Shown in pieces: positions 20,388 to 29,933 of a stretch of 64,000 bases of DNA (within the stretch, counting starts at the first letter, position 1; every line of letters begins with the position of its first letter). Both the position numbers and the translations under genes were made by a program. The notes beneath the pieces are model-generated. The model did no database searches. It saw nothing but the letters and a program-made list of their open reading frames with translations, and had not been told where the DNA came from. Source of the DNA: Porphyrobacter sp. SLTP (GTDB lineage Bacteria > Pseudomonadota > Alphaproteobacteria > Sphingomonadales > Sphingomonadaceae); assembly GCF_009905735.1 (NCBI RefSeq), contig NZ_JAAALE010000005.1, positions 62,001 through 126,000 of the forward strand, in the 5' to 3' direction.

Positions 20388-21284
20388 CTATTCCTGCCGT
20401 GCCGCGATCAGGTCAGCCGCCGCCTGTGCCATCAAGCCGTTCTTATGGCCGACGCCGGGCACCTGTTCCATTCGCCAGCCAAACGGCGTGTCTAACCGCG
20501 CCGCGAGCGCGCGCCCTTCGGCAAAGAAACTCTGCCCGCGCGCAAAGCGATGGGGGCCTTGCCGGTTCGCTTCGGGAGTGGTGCGCAGGTCGGGATCAGC
20601 AGTGTCCGTATCCGCCGTGCCGAGCAGCACCGTCAGCGGCTTGGCCAGCACGGCTTTGAGCGTGTCGGGTGCGACAGGTGCGCCTTCTACGCCATAGGGA
20701 AAGGCAATCGCGGGATCGGGCATCGTGTACCACCCGGCATTGGCCGCAATCGCCCGCTCGATCCGCGCCTCGGGCATGAACATGACGAAGCGGTGGACGA
20801 ACTGTGCGCCTGCTGAATGGCCGTAGATCGTATAGCGCTCTGCTGCCGTCCCGAAACGGCGGCGGGTCTCATCGAACAGCGGCTCGATCGCGGCAAAGGA
20901 CCAGCGGGTGCGCGGACGCAAGGTGCCGTCCTCCTCCGCAAAGAAGCCGGTGTTGTAGCCAGCAGCGCCGGGGAAGTCGGCGCGGCTGAACTCCGGGGCG
21001 ATCACGATGAGGCGGTGCTTCACAGCTAGGCCAGCCCATTCGTCGCGGTAGCGATCAGCATCGCGGTTGACGCCGTGCATGACCACCACGACCGGCGTGT
21101 CAGGCTTCACCTCTTCGGGTAGCTGATACCACACCGGCAGCGGCGGCCCGTCCCATCCGGTGAACATAAAGCGCCCTCGCCCATCCCCGGCCGAGGCGAG
21201 CGCGGCACTGCCGAGCATCAGCGCCATCGCAGCAGCGATCAAGCGGGACAGTATTCGCAAAACCAGTGCGGCACTCGGCATCAT
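20388..21284 (-). CDS. Exported alpha/beta hydrolase (PHB-depolymerase/esterase type)
   Basis: 298 residues. Start at 21284 has GGGAAGA upstream and leads into a signal peptide (LIAAAMALMLGSAALASA). Visible alpha/beta-hydrolase landmarks: oxyanion region VVVMHGVNRDAD, nucleophile elbow YGHSAGAQ, and catalytic histidine GVGHKNG near the C-terminus. LGTADTDTADPD probably holds the acid. This fits secreted feruloyl-esterase/PHB-depolymerase-like enzymes. Encoded 32 bp after the dctD-like regulator on the same strand, so probably co-expressed with dctBD and part of the same uptake locus. Substrate unknown. Confidence 0.82.
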   Translation of the reverse strand: MMPSAALVLRILSRLIAAAMALMLGSAALASAGDGRGRFMFTGWDGPPLPVWYQLPEEVKPDTPVVVVMHGVNRDADRYRDEWAGLAVKHRLIVIAPEFSRADFPGAAGYNTGFFAEEDGTLRPRTRWSFAAIEPLFDETRRRFGTAAERYTIYGHSAGAQFVHRFVMFMPEARIERAIAANAGWYTMPDPAIAFPYGVEGAPVAPDTLKAVLAKPLTVLLGTADTDTADPDLRTTPEANRQGPHRFARGQSFFAEGRALAARLDTPFGWRMEQVPGVGHKNGLMAQAAADLIAARQE

Positions 21285-21316
21285 CGCAGTTCTTCCCATT
21301 TGGCGTGACCAGCCCA

Positions 21317-22642
21317 TCACTCGCGGAACCGCGCCGGTTTCAGATCATACTTCGCGAGCTTGTCATAGATCGTCTTGCGCGGGGTTTGGAGCATGGCTTG
21401 CACCTCTGCAATGTCGCCCCGGCACTGGCGCAGCGCATCTTCCAGCACGGTCCGCTCGAAATCGGCGACAATCGCATGGAGAGGGCGCTGCCCGCTGAGG
21501 GGACTCGATGGCGTTTCTAGTTCCGACAGGCCCAGCACGAAGGCGCGGGCATAGCCACTAAGTTCATGCAGATTGCCCGGCCAGTCATGCGATTGGACAT
21601 GCCGCCATTGCGCTTCGCCGATAGCGGGCGCTGGCAAACCCGCCTCACGTGCATGGCGCGCGACGAACAGCCGGAAAATCTCTGGCACATCCTCGCGTCG
21701 GTCCGCCAGCGAGGGAAAGGCAATCTGCACCGCACCAAGCTTGTGCCATGCCGGATCGCGCAGACTGCCTTGCGGTTGCTCGGCAAGGCGGGCGATGATG
21801 ATGCGAATGTTGAGCTGACGCGCGTTCGCCGCGCCAATTGGCCAGATTTCCCGCTTTTCGACCAAGGAGGCAAGCCGCGTTGTCAGCACGTTGCTCGCTG
21901 CCACGATCTCGTCGATGAACAGCGTGCCGCCGTTGGCGCGCTCGACCAGGCCGGTGCGCGACAATTGGCCTGCGCCCGGATCCCGCCCGAACAGCAGCAG
22001 CTCCGCATCCTCATGCACCAGCACGCCAGCATCGACCGTGACGAAGGGACGGCTGCGGCGCGGGCTGAGGTCATGGATCAGCCGCGCACCGTGGCTTTTG
22101 CCCGTCCCCGCCGGGCCGGTCAGCACGACGTCAATTTCGGACCGCGCGACGCCATCAATCACGGACCGCAGTCGCTGAGCCGCGGCAGAAGAACCGGGAA
22201 TGGCCAGGCCAACACTGCGCCCAGCCTCCTCGCGCAGCCTCCGGTTCTCCAGCGCCAAGGCGCGCCGCTCGCTGGCCGCGCGCACGGCGCGGATCAAATC
22301 GGCCGAGGCGTAAGGCTTGGTCAGGAAATCTGCCGCGCCGTCCTTCATCGCCGCGACGGCCATCGCAATGTCGCCATGACCGGTGGTGAGGATCACCGGC
22401 AGATCGCGGTCGATCTCACGCAGCGCGGCGAAGAAGGCGATCCCGTCAATTCCAGGCATCCGCACATCGCTGACGACGACACCGGGGAAGTCGGCATCCA
22501 ACCATTCAAGCGCTGCACGGGCATCCGGGAAAGCGACCACGTCCGCCCCTTCGAGCGTCAGGGTCTGAAACGTCGCATCACGCAGATCGGGATCGTCCTC
22601 GACCAAGGCGACCTGGATCGGGGAGGCGGCAGCTGCGCTCAT
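21317..22642 (-). CDS. dctD: DctD-like response regulator with degenerate AAA+ domain
   Basis: 441 residues: receiver domain (VVVSDVRMPGIDG), AAA+ domain (Walker A GPAGTGKSHG, Walker B GGTLFIDE) and Fis-type helix-turn-helix (VQAMLQTPRKTIYDKLAKY). The stretch normally reading [10 protein letters not shown] is GRDPGAGQLS, so the sigma-54 contact loop is missing; the usual FREDLYYRL arginine-finger segment reads LRDPAWHKL. ATP may still bind, but classical RpoN activation is doubtful. Its start overlaps the dctB stop by ATGA. It probably acts on the tandem palindromes between dctB and dctA, either as a sigma-70 regulator or a repressor. Confidence 0.85.
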   Translation of the reverse strand: MSAAAASPIQVALVEDDPDLRDATFQTLTLEGADVVAFPDARAALEWLDADFPGVVVSDVRMPGIDGIAFFAALREIDRDLPVILTTGHGDIAMAVAAMKDGAADFLTKPYASADLIRAVRAASERRALALENRRLREEAGRSVGLAIPGSSAAAQRLRSVIDGVARSEIDVVLTGPAGTGKSHGARLIHDLSPRRSRPFVTVDAGVLVHEDAELLLFGRDPGAGQLSRTGLVERANGGTLFIDEIVAASNVLTTRLASLVEKREIWPIGAANARQLNIRIIIARLAEQPQGSLRDPAWHKLGAVQIAFPSLADRREDVPEIFRLFVARHAREAGLPAPAIGEAQWRHVQSHDWPGNLHELSGYARAFVLGLSELETPSSPLSGQRPLHAIVADFERTVLEDALRQCRGDIAEVQAMLQTPRKTIYDKLAKYDLKPARFRE

Positions 22643-24318
22643 GCTGCGGGCATCACCATAGTGAAGCGCGCACCGGCGGCGGTCGCTTCATGGACCAGAT
22701 CGCCGCCGAGCTGACGCATGATGTCATGCGAAATGGCCAGGCCAAGCCCGATCCCCTCGCTTTTCGACGTGACGAAAGGCTGGAACAGCGTTTCGCGCAG
22801 TTCGGCCGGAACGCCCGGCCCGTCATCGCTGACGCTGAGACGCACCGTGTCACCCTCGGACGCAATCGCGAGCGCGATCTGTCCGCCCTCCCCGCAGGCC
22901 TGCACCGCGTTCTGAAGCAGATTGACCAGCACCTGTTCAAGCTGAACGTGGCGCGCGCGCACCGTTGTGGCGGCGAGGTCTGCGGCGGGACGGTCGAGGG
23001 ACAGGCCTTTCTGTCCGATCTGATCGCGCAGCAACAGTAGCGATCCGTCGATCACCTCGGCGAGACGGATTTCGCGCGGCTCCTCCGGCGAACGGCGACT
23101 GAAGTGGAGCTGTTCGGCGGTGATCTCGCCGATCCGCCCGGCGAGCTGGGCAATCTTGTCGAAGTTGGCCGCAGCCTCGCTCTGGCGATCCGCGGCCAGC
23201 AGGCGTTCGCCATTCTCGGCATAGACCCGCATCGCAGCGAGTGGCTGGCGGATTTCGTGGCCTAACCCTGCGGTGATCTGGCCAAGCGTTGCGAGCCGGT
23301 TTGCTTGCTGCAATTGTTCGCGCAGCAGCGCGGTTTGTGCCGAAACCTGAGCAGCGGCGCGCGACTGCCGCTGGCGCTGCCACAGATAGGCCCCCGCCCC
23401 CGCCAGTCCCAGCAAAACCAGCGCGATCACACCCGCCAGCCTGCCATTGGCAAGCGCAACCGACAGGCGCGGCGCGGGGTCGGCGAGAAGGTGCAACTCC
23501 CAACCCACCGGGGCAATCGGCTGGATCTTTTCGATCATCTGCAAGGGTGAAGTCGCATCGCCGGTGGCAGGCAAGGCAAAGCGCTTGGGCTGCGCCACAC
23601 CAAAGCGCTTGGCGTTGTGGACCGGGTCGTCCGCCTGACCGTTAGCGTCGCTTCTCTCGGCCGTTCTGAAACGCCAATCGGGATTGCTCGCCAGCAACAC
23701 GATCCCGATCTCATCGGTCACGAATACGCCATCTTCGGCATCGCGCCATTTGCGTTCAAGACTGTCGAACTCAACCTTGACCGCGACCACCCCGAGCGGT
23801 TCCGATGCCGGGCCTACCCGTTCGGCAAGATACAGCCCCGGGCGGCGGCTGACAGTGCCGAGCGCGAATTCGCTCGCCGTGCCGCGGCTGGAAGCGCCGG
23901 AGAAATACTCGCGGAAACCGTAGTTGGAGCCGATGAAACTGTCGGGGCGGTCCCAGTTGCTGGCTGCCAGCGTCGTCCCCCGCGCGTCCATCAGGTAGAT
24001 CGCGGCGGCATTGGTCTGTCCCGCCAGCGCGGCAAGCCGACGATTGAGCACATCGCGCCCGGCGCTTTGCCCGCCCAGCAGCGCCGCGACCTCGGGATCA
24101 ACCGCCAAAACGCGCGGCACCAGACTGAACTTGTTGAGTTCGCTCTCTAGCCCTGCCGCGAGGATCGCCGCCTGACTTGTCGCCTCAGCGCGGGTCTCCG
24201 CCAGTGCATTGACCCGCACCGCCCGCTCGATCCCGAGCATGGCGAGCGCGGCCAGCAGCGTCAGGCCGATCAGCCCCACCGCGACCAGATACCACCGCCC
24301 AAGCCTGACCTGCCGCAC
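22639..24318 (-). CDS. dctB: DctB-like C4-dicarboxylate sensor histidine kinase
   Basis: 559 residues from a GTG at 24318 preceded by GGAAGGGG; the frame is open far upstream into the opposite-strand dctA gene, which is a shadow. TM1 at about 9-29, a periplasmic double-Cache-type domain (about 35-290, with SNYGFREYF and [11 protein letters not shown] typical of DctB sensors), TM2 about 290-312, coiled linker, H-box [12 protein letters not shown] (His near 352) and HATPase motifs [10 protein letters not shown] and [15 protein letters not shown]. DctB proteins sense C4-dicarboxylates; the ligand here may differ because the target operon is unusual. Confidence 0.9.
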   Translation of the reverse strand: MRQVRLGRWYLVAVGLIGLTLLAALAMLGIERAVRVNALAETRAEATSQAAILAAGLESELNKFSLVPRVLAVDPEVAALLGGQSAGRDVLNRRLAALAGQTNAAAIYLMDARGTTLAASNWDRPDSFIGSNYGFREYFSGASSRGTASEFALGTVSRRPGLYLAERVGPASEPLGVVAVKVEFDSLERKWRDAEDGVFVTDEIGIVLLASNPDWRFRTAERSDANGQADDPVHNAKRFGVAQPKRFALPATGDATSPLQMIEKIQPIAPVGWELHLLADPAPRLSVALANGRLAGVIALVLLGLAGAGAYLWQRQRQSRAAAQVSAQTALLREQLQQANRLATLGQITAGLGHEIRQPLAAMRVYAENGERLLAADRQSEAAANFDKIAQLAGRIGEITAEQLHFSRRSPEEPREIRLAEVIDGSLLLLRDQIGQKGLSLDRPAADLAATTVRARHVQLEQVLVNLLQNAVQACGEGGQIALAIASEGDTVRLSVSDDGPGVPAELRETLFQPFVTSKSEGIGLGLAISHDIMRQLGGDLVHEATAAGARFTMVMPAA

Positions 24319-24348
24319 ACATCCCCTTCCGATTCCAGCAGCGACTTG

Positions 24349-24362
24349 TGCGGATTTCCGCA
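24349..24362. promoter_or_regulatory. Operator-like palindrome 1 (dctB-dctA intergenic)
   Basis: TGCGGATTTCCGCA: 6-bp perfect arms around a 2-bp spacer, centred 32 bp (about three helical turns) from a second copy. Similar GTGCGGA-type dyads are, to my recollection, described as DctD binding sites upstream of rhizobial dctA. Located between divergent dctB (start 24318) and dctA (start 24532). Confidence 0.6.
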
Positions 24363-24378
24363 AGCGGCGCAACAAACA

Positions 24379-24396
24379 TGTGCGGATTCCCGCACA
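24379..24396. promoter_or_regulatory. Operator-like palindrome 2 (dctB-dctA intergenic)
   Basis: TGTGCGG and CCGCACA, 7-bp perfect arms around ATTC. With palindrome 1 it forms a tandem pair sharing the TGCGGATT core, as expected for an upstream activating sequence bound by two regulator dimers. No -24/-12 sigma-54 element with correct spacing follows before the dctA start. Confidence 0.6.
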
Positions 24397-24531
24397 GAGA
24401 ACTTGATAAGATCGTTTAATGCCCTGTTTTTGCGTGACGGTGTCACAGGCACCGAAAATCTTGCAACGCGCAGATGTGTGGCCGATTCTCGACGGTGGAG
24501 AGACACTGAAGGGGAGGGAACCGCGCAGCCC

Positions 24532-25920
24532 ATGGGTTTGCAAGCAGCCATGACGCCCGATGCACGCCCCGCGCCTGCGCCAAAGCCGTTCTATCGCCAG
24601 CTTTACGTGCAGGTGCTCACTGCGATTGCATTGGGGGCGCTGGTCGGCCACCTGTACCCGGAGACCGGTGCCGCGCTGAAACCGCTGGGTGACGGCTTTA
24701 TCAAGCTCGTGAAGATGATCATCGCGCCGGTGATCTTCCTCACCGTTGCCACCGGCATCGCCGGGATGCGCGACATGAAGGCCGTGGGGAGCGTTGCGGG
24801 CAAGGCCTTTGCCTATTTCCTGACTTTCTCCACCCTTGCTCTGATCATCGGTCTGTTGGTCGGCAACATCGTGCGCCCCGGCGAAGGGCTGAACATCGAC
24901 CCCGCCACGCTCGATACCGCCGCGGTCGCCGATTACGCCGACAAGGCTGAAGCGCAGAGCATCAGCGGGTTCCTGCTGAACATTATCCCCGACACTCTGT
25001 TCAGCGCGATGACCGACGGCCAGATCCTGCAAGTCTTGCTGGTCGCGATCCTTGCCGGGGTCGCCATTGCCATGACCCGCCCGGCGAGCGATCTGGTGAT
25101 GGATGTGCTCGCCTCGTTCAGCGAGGTGGTGTTCCGGCTGGTGCACATGCTGATGAAGCTCGCGCCCATCGGAGCTTTCGGGGCGATGGCTTTCACCATC
25201 GGCGAATTCGGGATCGGAAGCCTTGCCAACCTCGCCGCGCTGGTCGCGACCTTCTACCTCACTTCACTGCTGTTTGTGCTGGTCGTGCTGGGATTGGTCG
25301 GCTGGTTCAACGGCTTTTCGATCTTCGCGCTGATCCGTTACCTGCGCGAAGAGCTTCTGCTGGTGCTGGGCACGTCATCCTCGGAAGCCGCTCTGCCGAG
25401 CCTGATGGAGAAGATGGAGATCGCCGGGTGCCGCAAGGCGGTGGTCGGGCTGGTGGTGCCGACGGGCTATTCCTTCAACCTTGACGGCACCAACATCTAC
25501 ATGACGTTGGCCGCCCTGTTCATTGCGCAGGCCGTGGGGGTGGAGCTGAGCCTTGCCGAACAGCTCACGCTGGTACTGGTGGCGATGATCAGTTCCAAGG
25601 GCGCGGCAGGCGTCACCGGATCGGGCTTCGTGATCCTGGCCGCAACGTTGTCGGTGGTGCCGGGAGTTCCTGTGGCGGGTATGGCACTGATCCTCGGCAT
25701 CGACCGCTTCATGTCCGAATGCCGCGCGCTCACCAATTTCGTCGGTAACGCGGTGGCGACGATCGTGGTGGCGGGCTGGGAGAACGCGCTCGACCGTGAG
25801 CGGCTGGCCGCTGCCCTTGCAGGCGCGCCCATGCCGCTGCCCGAGGAAGACATCGAACGCCACGAACGCAGCGGCCCCGTCAGCGAGAAGATCGCCGACG
25901 CGCTGGAGAAGCAAGCGTGA
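24532..25920 (+). CDS. dctA: C4-dicarboxylate/cation symporter
   Basis: 462 residues, DAACS family: inner-membrane uptake of succinate, fumarate, malate or related dicarboxylates with protons or sodium. Landmarks are the serine-rich hairpin [18 protein letters not shown], the [10 protein letters not shown] motif and [33 protein letters not shown] is the C-terminal substrate site. ATG 24532 follows AAGGGGAGGG by a slightly long spacer; ATG 24550 is the alternative. Divergent from dctBD and followed, with GTGA overlap, by an exported esterase and then a TonB receptor, an unusual arrangement for dctA. Confidence 0.95.
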   Translation: MGLQAAMTPDARPAPAPKPFYRQLYVQVLTAIALGALVGHLYPETGAALKPLGDGFIKLVKMIIAPVIFLTVATGIAGMRDMKAVGSVAGKAFAYFLTFSTLALIIGLLVGNIVRPGEGLNIDPATLDTAAVADYADKAEAQSISGFLLNIIPDTLFSAMTDGQILQVLLVAILAGVAIAMTRPASDLVMDVLASFSEVVFRLVHMLMKLAPIGAFGAMAFTIGEFGIGSLANLAALVATFYLTSLLFVLVVLGLVGWFNGFSIFALIRYLREELLLVLGTSSSEAALPSLMEKMEIAGCRKAVVGLVVPTGYSFNLDGTNIYMTLAALFIAQAVGVELSLAEQLTLVLVAMISSKGAAGVTGSGFVILAATLSVVPGVPVAGMALILGIDRFMSECRALTNFVGNAVATIVVAGWENALDRERLAAALAGAPMPLPEEDIERHERSGPVSEKIADALEKQA

Positions 25921-26864
25921 TCGCGCGGCGCTTTTTGATGGTGTTGACCGCGCTGCTGGCGCTGCTTGGAGCGGCGCTGCCGGTTGCCGCAGCCTCGCCT
26001 GAGGAAATCCTGCTGTGGCCGGGCACGCCTCCGGGCAATGGCACTGTCACCGGACCAGAGAAAATCGGCGGCGAAGGCGCTGGCTATGGTGCCGTCTCGA
26101 ACATCGCCACCCCCCGGATGCGCGTCTATCGCCCCGCTGTGCCCAATGGTGCTGCCGTGCTGGTGGCGGGCGGCGGCGGCTACTTCCGCATCCAGCTCAA
26201 GAAGGAAAGCTCCCCTGCGGCCGAGTGGCTGCAAGCCCAAGGCTTCACCGTGTTCGAGCTGATCTATCGTCTGCCCAATGATGGCTGGGACGCAGCGGCT
26301 CCCTTCATGGATGCCCAGCGCGCGATGAAGATCATCCGCACCCGCGCGGGCGAATTTGGCGTCGCGCCGGACAAGATCGGGATCATGGGCTTTTCCGCAG
26401 GCGGGCATCTGGCAGGCTTCACCGCCTACCAACCCGCCCGCGCACTCTACGCCGGGGCAGATCGCTATGAAGCGGCTTCCGCCCGGCCCGATTTCGCGGT
26501 GCTGCTTTTTCCGGTCGTCACGCTGCGCAAGCCCTACGACACCACCCGCACCCGGCGTGAGATCATCGGCGATAAGGCGAGCCCCGAGGCCGAGGATGAA
26601 TGGTCGCTCGATACCTATGCCTCCAAGGACGCGCCGCCGACGATCATCTTCGCCGCCGCCGACGATCCGACCACACCGCCGGGGCACGGGATTCTGTTGT
26701 TCCAGACCCTCATCGCTGCCGGCGCAAGCGCCGAGCTCCATCTGTTCCGCAATGGGGGGCACGGATGGGGTCTGGGCACGCCAGAGCAAGTCATCAGCCA
26801 ATGGCCCACGCTATTCGCGCATTGGGCGCAATCACTCAAAATAATGGAAAAACGGGGAGAATAA
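25917..26864 (+). CDS. Exported alpha/beta hydrolase (acetyl-xylan-esterase/BD-FAE-like)
   Basis: 315 residues from GTG 25917 overlapping the dctA stop (ATG 25938 possible). Signal peptide core [20 protein letters not shown], then a lipase/esterase fold: [12 protein letters not shown] oxyanion loop, nucleophile GFSAGGH, acid in ADDPTTPP and catalytic His in GGHGWG. Family members deacetylate sugars or cleave carboxylate esters. Its stop overlaps the TonB-receptor start (TAATG), so dctA, esterase and receptor are translated as a unit. A periplasmic enzyme releasing an organic acid for DctA is a reasonable inference. Confidence 0.85.
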   Translation: MIARRFLMVLTALLALLGAALPVAAASPEEILLWPGTPPGNGTVTGPEKIGGEGAGYGAVSNIATPRMRVYRPAVPNGAAVLVAGGGGYFRIQLKKESSPAAEWLQAQGFTVFELIYRLPNDGWDAAAPFMDAQRAMKIIRTRAGEFGVAPDKIGIMGFSAGGHLAGFTAYQPARALYAGADRYEAASARPDFAVLLFPVVTLRKPYDTTRTRREIIGDKASPEAEDEWSLDTYASKDAPPTIIFAAADDPTTPPGHGILLFQTLIAAGASAELHLFRNGGHGWGLGTPEQVISQWPTLFAHWAQSLKIMEKRGE

Positions 26865-29800
26865 TGATGTCGACGAAGTTTCTGAGCAGGCTCGCCTTGA
26901 TGTGCGGCGGCAGTCTGATCGCTGCCAGCGCTGCCTATGGGCAGGAGGCGCCACCGACCGCCCCTGCGCCCGAAGACGATGTTACGAGCGAGATCGTTGT
27001 CACCGGCACCCAGATCCAGGGCGCCAAGATCAACGATGTGCTCCCCGTCACCGTGCTGGACGAAACCGACATCGCCAATGTCGCAGCGACTTCGGGTGAC
27101 GAGCTGTTCCGCGCCATTCCGCAGGCGGGCGCGGTCGCGTTCAACGAACAGAACGATGTCAGCTCCAACAACGTGCGCGGCGACGCGGCCTCGATCAACC
27201 TGCGCGATCTGGGCACGGGCAATACGCTGCTGTTGATCAACGGACGACGCATGGTGCTCAACCCCGGCTTCCAGACCGAGTTGCTGGTGCCGGTCGTCAG
27301 CCCCGACACCAACGAAATCGCACCGGGCAGTGTGCGGCGCCTTGAAGTGCTGCGCGATGGCGCTTCGGCGATCTACGGCGCGGACGCGGTGGCGGGTGTG
27401 GTCAACACCGTGCTGCGCGGCAACCGCAAGGGCGGCTTCATCGAAGGCGAATACCGCAACTCGGACGGCACCGGCCTCTACAGCACCCAGATCAATGGCG
27501 GCTATGGCTTCGATTTTGCCGGCGGGCGCGCCAACCTGACCGTCTATGGCGGCTATTTCTACGAGAACGGAATGGACGCGTCAGAGCGGGCCTATTCTGC
27601 CGATGATGACAAGACCCCGCTGCTGGTCGGCACCCCTTTCGAAGGCGATACGCAGTTCAACAACCGCAACACCTTCGGCCCGTTCGGCCAGTTCGATATT
27701 CAGATCACGAACAACAACCAGACGCCGATCCGCGACGATGACTTCTATCTCCAGCCATCGACCCTGACCGGTTGTCGTCTTGAACTAGGGAACGGGCTGT
27801 GCGCACGCAATGGCGATAACCCGGCGGTCGGGGTGCGCTACAACCGCGCCTTCGGCACCACGCTGATCAGCGAGAAGACCCGCATCAACGCCGTCGCGCT
27901 GTTCAACTACGAGTTCAGCAACAATGTCGAAGGCTATTTCGAGGGCACTTATTACCGTTCGGAAAGCAGCCGCAACATCACTCCGGCCGCAATCCTCAGC
28001 GCGGTGCCTGTGGGGATTTCGCGCAATGCCTACTGGAACCCGTTTGGCCCGGTGACTTTCCCGGGCGGTGCGGCCAACCCCAACCGCGTGCCCGGCATCA
28101 CCGTACCCGCAGGCGGCGCGGATATCATCATGGAGCGGTACCGCTTCGTGGATGCCGGTAACCGCACTGTAGACGTCGACAAGGATTCCTTCCGCCTCGT
28201 TGCCGGTCTGCGCGGCAATTTCGGCGCGTGGGATTTCGATACGGGCTTTGTCTATTCCGAAGCCAAGGCGACCGACCTTGAAGGCAACCGCGTTTCGCTG
28301 ACCCTGTTGCAGCAGGCGATCAACAAGTCGACGCCGGATGCTTACAATCCCTTCAACGGTGGCTGCGTGACCGGCGATCCGGGCAATGACGATTGCACCC
28401 TCAACCCCGCCAGCTCAATCGACCCCTTCCGCATCAGCGTATTCCGCACCGGCGGCACCAGCCTTGCGCTGGCTGATTTCAAAGTCAGCAACAGTGCCTT
28501 GTTCGCCCTGCCCGGCGGCGATGTCGGGGTGGCCGCGGGGATCGAATGGCGGCGTGAGACCTTCTTCGATGACCGCGATCCGCGCATTGATGGCACCATC
28601 ACCTGGACCGACAGCGTCACCGGCGTATTTGACGGCAGCGACGTTGCCGGCACCAGCGCTTCGCCCGACACCCGCGGGGTACGCACGGCCTATTCGGCGT
28701 TTGTCGAAACCTTCGTTCCGCTGGTGAGCGAGGATATGGACGTCCCCCTGATCAGCGCGCTCAACCTGCAACTGGCGGGCCGGATGGAGCACTTCAAGGA
28801 TATCGGTGAGACGGCCATCGTCCCGCGTGCCGCCGCATCGTGGACCGTGGTCCCCGGCCTGATGTTCCGGGGCGCATGGTCGCAGGGCTTCCGCGCGCCG
28901 AACCTGGTTCAGGTCAATGACGAAGGCACCACCCGTTCCAACACCCGCGACGATTTCGTGCGCTGTCAGGCGCAGGTCGAAAAGGGCGTGATTGCCAATC
29001 TCGGGGTCTGCCCGGGCGAAGGCATCATCAGCTTCCGTTCCGGCACCGACCAGCTGCGGCCCGAAGATAGTGAGAGCATCAATCTGGGCACCGTGCTGGA
29101 GCCGGCGTTCATTCCCGGATTGACACTCACCGCGGATTATTGGCGCGTGAAGCAGACCGGTCTGGTCGGCGTCTTCGGCGATGATAACGCCATCGCGCTC
29201 GATCTGCTGCTGCGGCAGAATGGCAGCAGCAACCCCAACGTGATCCGTGCAGCGCCAAACGCGGAGCAGATCGCGCTCTATCAGGGCACTAGCCTTGCCG
29301 CGGCGGGCGATATCATCCGGGTGCTCGATCCCTATATCAACCTCGACAGCCGCGTATCGAAGGGCTGGGACTTCGGGCTTGCGTACAACGTCCCTGAATT
29401 TGGCCTCGGCCAGTTCCGGTTGCGCTTCAACGCGGCGCGGCTGGAGAGCTTCGTCCAGTCCGCCGGAACGGACGGACAGACACTGGTCGATGCGGTCGCC
29501 AACGGGGACTTGCCCCCCGAAGTCAGGATCGAGGGTCTGGGCCAGTTGCTGGAGATCGAAGGTCGCCCCAAGTGGCGTTACAGCGGTTCGATCAACTGGG
29601 GCAGCGGCCCGTTCGACGCGTCGGTGTTCGCCAGCTATGTCGGCGGGGTGTGGAACACCACTGTCAGCCGCGACGTGCCGCTGGTGTCGGACGATCCCAA
29701 CGCCAACTTCTTCCGCGTGGACGATATGCTGACGATCAATACTTCGATCAGCTACACCTTCGAGAACGGCGGCGCGCTGGATGGCACCCGCATCCGGCTG

Positions 29801-29920
29801 GGGGTGAACAACCTGTTCGACGTCGATCCGCCGCTGGCTGATGACACCTATGGCTTCTTCAGCGCCTTGCACTCACCGCGTGGGCGGGTGTTCCGGGTCG
29901 ATATCCGCAAGACCTTCTGA
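26864..29920 (+). CDS. TonB-dependent outer-membrane receptor
   Basis: 1018 residues. ATG 26864 has a GGGGAG ribosome binding site; open codons upstream belong to the hydrolase gene in another frame. Signal peptide ending ASAAYGQ, TonB-box-like start DVTSEIVVTGTQIQG, plug domain with LLLINGRRMV and SVRRLEVLRDGASAIYGADA, then a large beta-barrel ending in RVFRVDIRKTF with the terminal Phe expected of outer-membrane proteins. The layout matches peptide/carbohydrate-type receptors rather than classical siderophore ones. Ligand unknown; gene context suggests a carboxylate-bearing ester or peptide conjugate. Confidence 0.95.
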   Translation: MMSTKFLSRLALMCGGSLIAASAAYGQEAPPTAPAPEDDVTSEIVVTGTQIQGAKINDVLPVTVLDETDIANVAATSGDELFRAIPQAGAVAFNEQNDVSSNNVRGDAASINLRDLGTGNTLLLINGRRMVLNPGFQTELLVPVVSPDTNEIAPGSVRRLEVLRDGASAIYGADAVAGVVNTVLRGNRKGGFIEGEYRNSDGTGLYSTQINGGYGFDFAGGRANLTVYGGYFYENGMDASERAYSADDDKTPLLVGTPFEGDTQFNNRNTFGPFGQFDIQITNNNQTPIRDDDFYLQPSTLTGCRLELGNGLCARNGDNPAVGVRYNRAFGTTLISEKTRINAVALFNYEFSNNVEGYFEGTYYRSESSRNITPAAILSAVPVGISRNAYWNPFGPVTFPGGAANPNRVPGITVPAGGADIIMERYRFVDAGNRTVDVDKDSFRLVAGLRGNFGAWDFDTGFVYSEAKATDLEGNRVSLTLLQQAINKSTPDAYNPFNGGCVTGDPGNDDCTLNPASSIDPFRISVFRTGGTSLALADFKVSNSALFALPGGDVGVAAGIEWRRETFFDDRDPRIDGTITWTDSVTGVFDGSDVAGTSASPDTRGVRTAYSAFVETFVPLVSEDMDVPLISALNLQLAGRMEHFKDIGETAIVPRAAASWTVVPGLMFRGAWSQGFRAPNLVQVNDEGTTRSNTRDDFVRCQAQVEKGVIANLGVCPGEGIISFRSGTDQLRPEDSESINLGTVLEPAFIPGLTLTADYWRVKQTGLVGVFGDDNAIALDLLLRQNGSSNPNVIRAAPNAEQIALYQGTSLAAAGDIIRVLDPYINLDSRVSKGWDFGLAYNVPEFGLGQFRLRFNAARLESFVQSAGTDGQTLVDAVANGDLPPEVRIEGLGQLLEIEGRPKWRYSGSINWGSGPFDASVFASYVGGVWNTTVSRDVPLVSDDPNANFFRVDDMLTINTSISYTFENGGALDGTRIRLGVNNLFDVDPPLADDTYGFFSALHSPRGRVFRVDIRKTF

Positions 29921-29933
29921 TAGGCCCGGGCCC

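Noticed and set aside
24448-24464. Sigma-54-like GGCAC...TTGC upstream of dctA
   Set aside because: GG and GC are separated by 13 bp instead of the strict 10 bp, so it is not a -24/-12 promoter.
24319-25146. N-terminal extension of dctB reaching 25146
   Set aside because: It would run antisense through dctA; a GTG at 24318 with GGAAGGGG and a following membrane helix is the better start.
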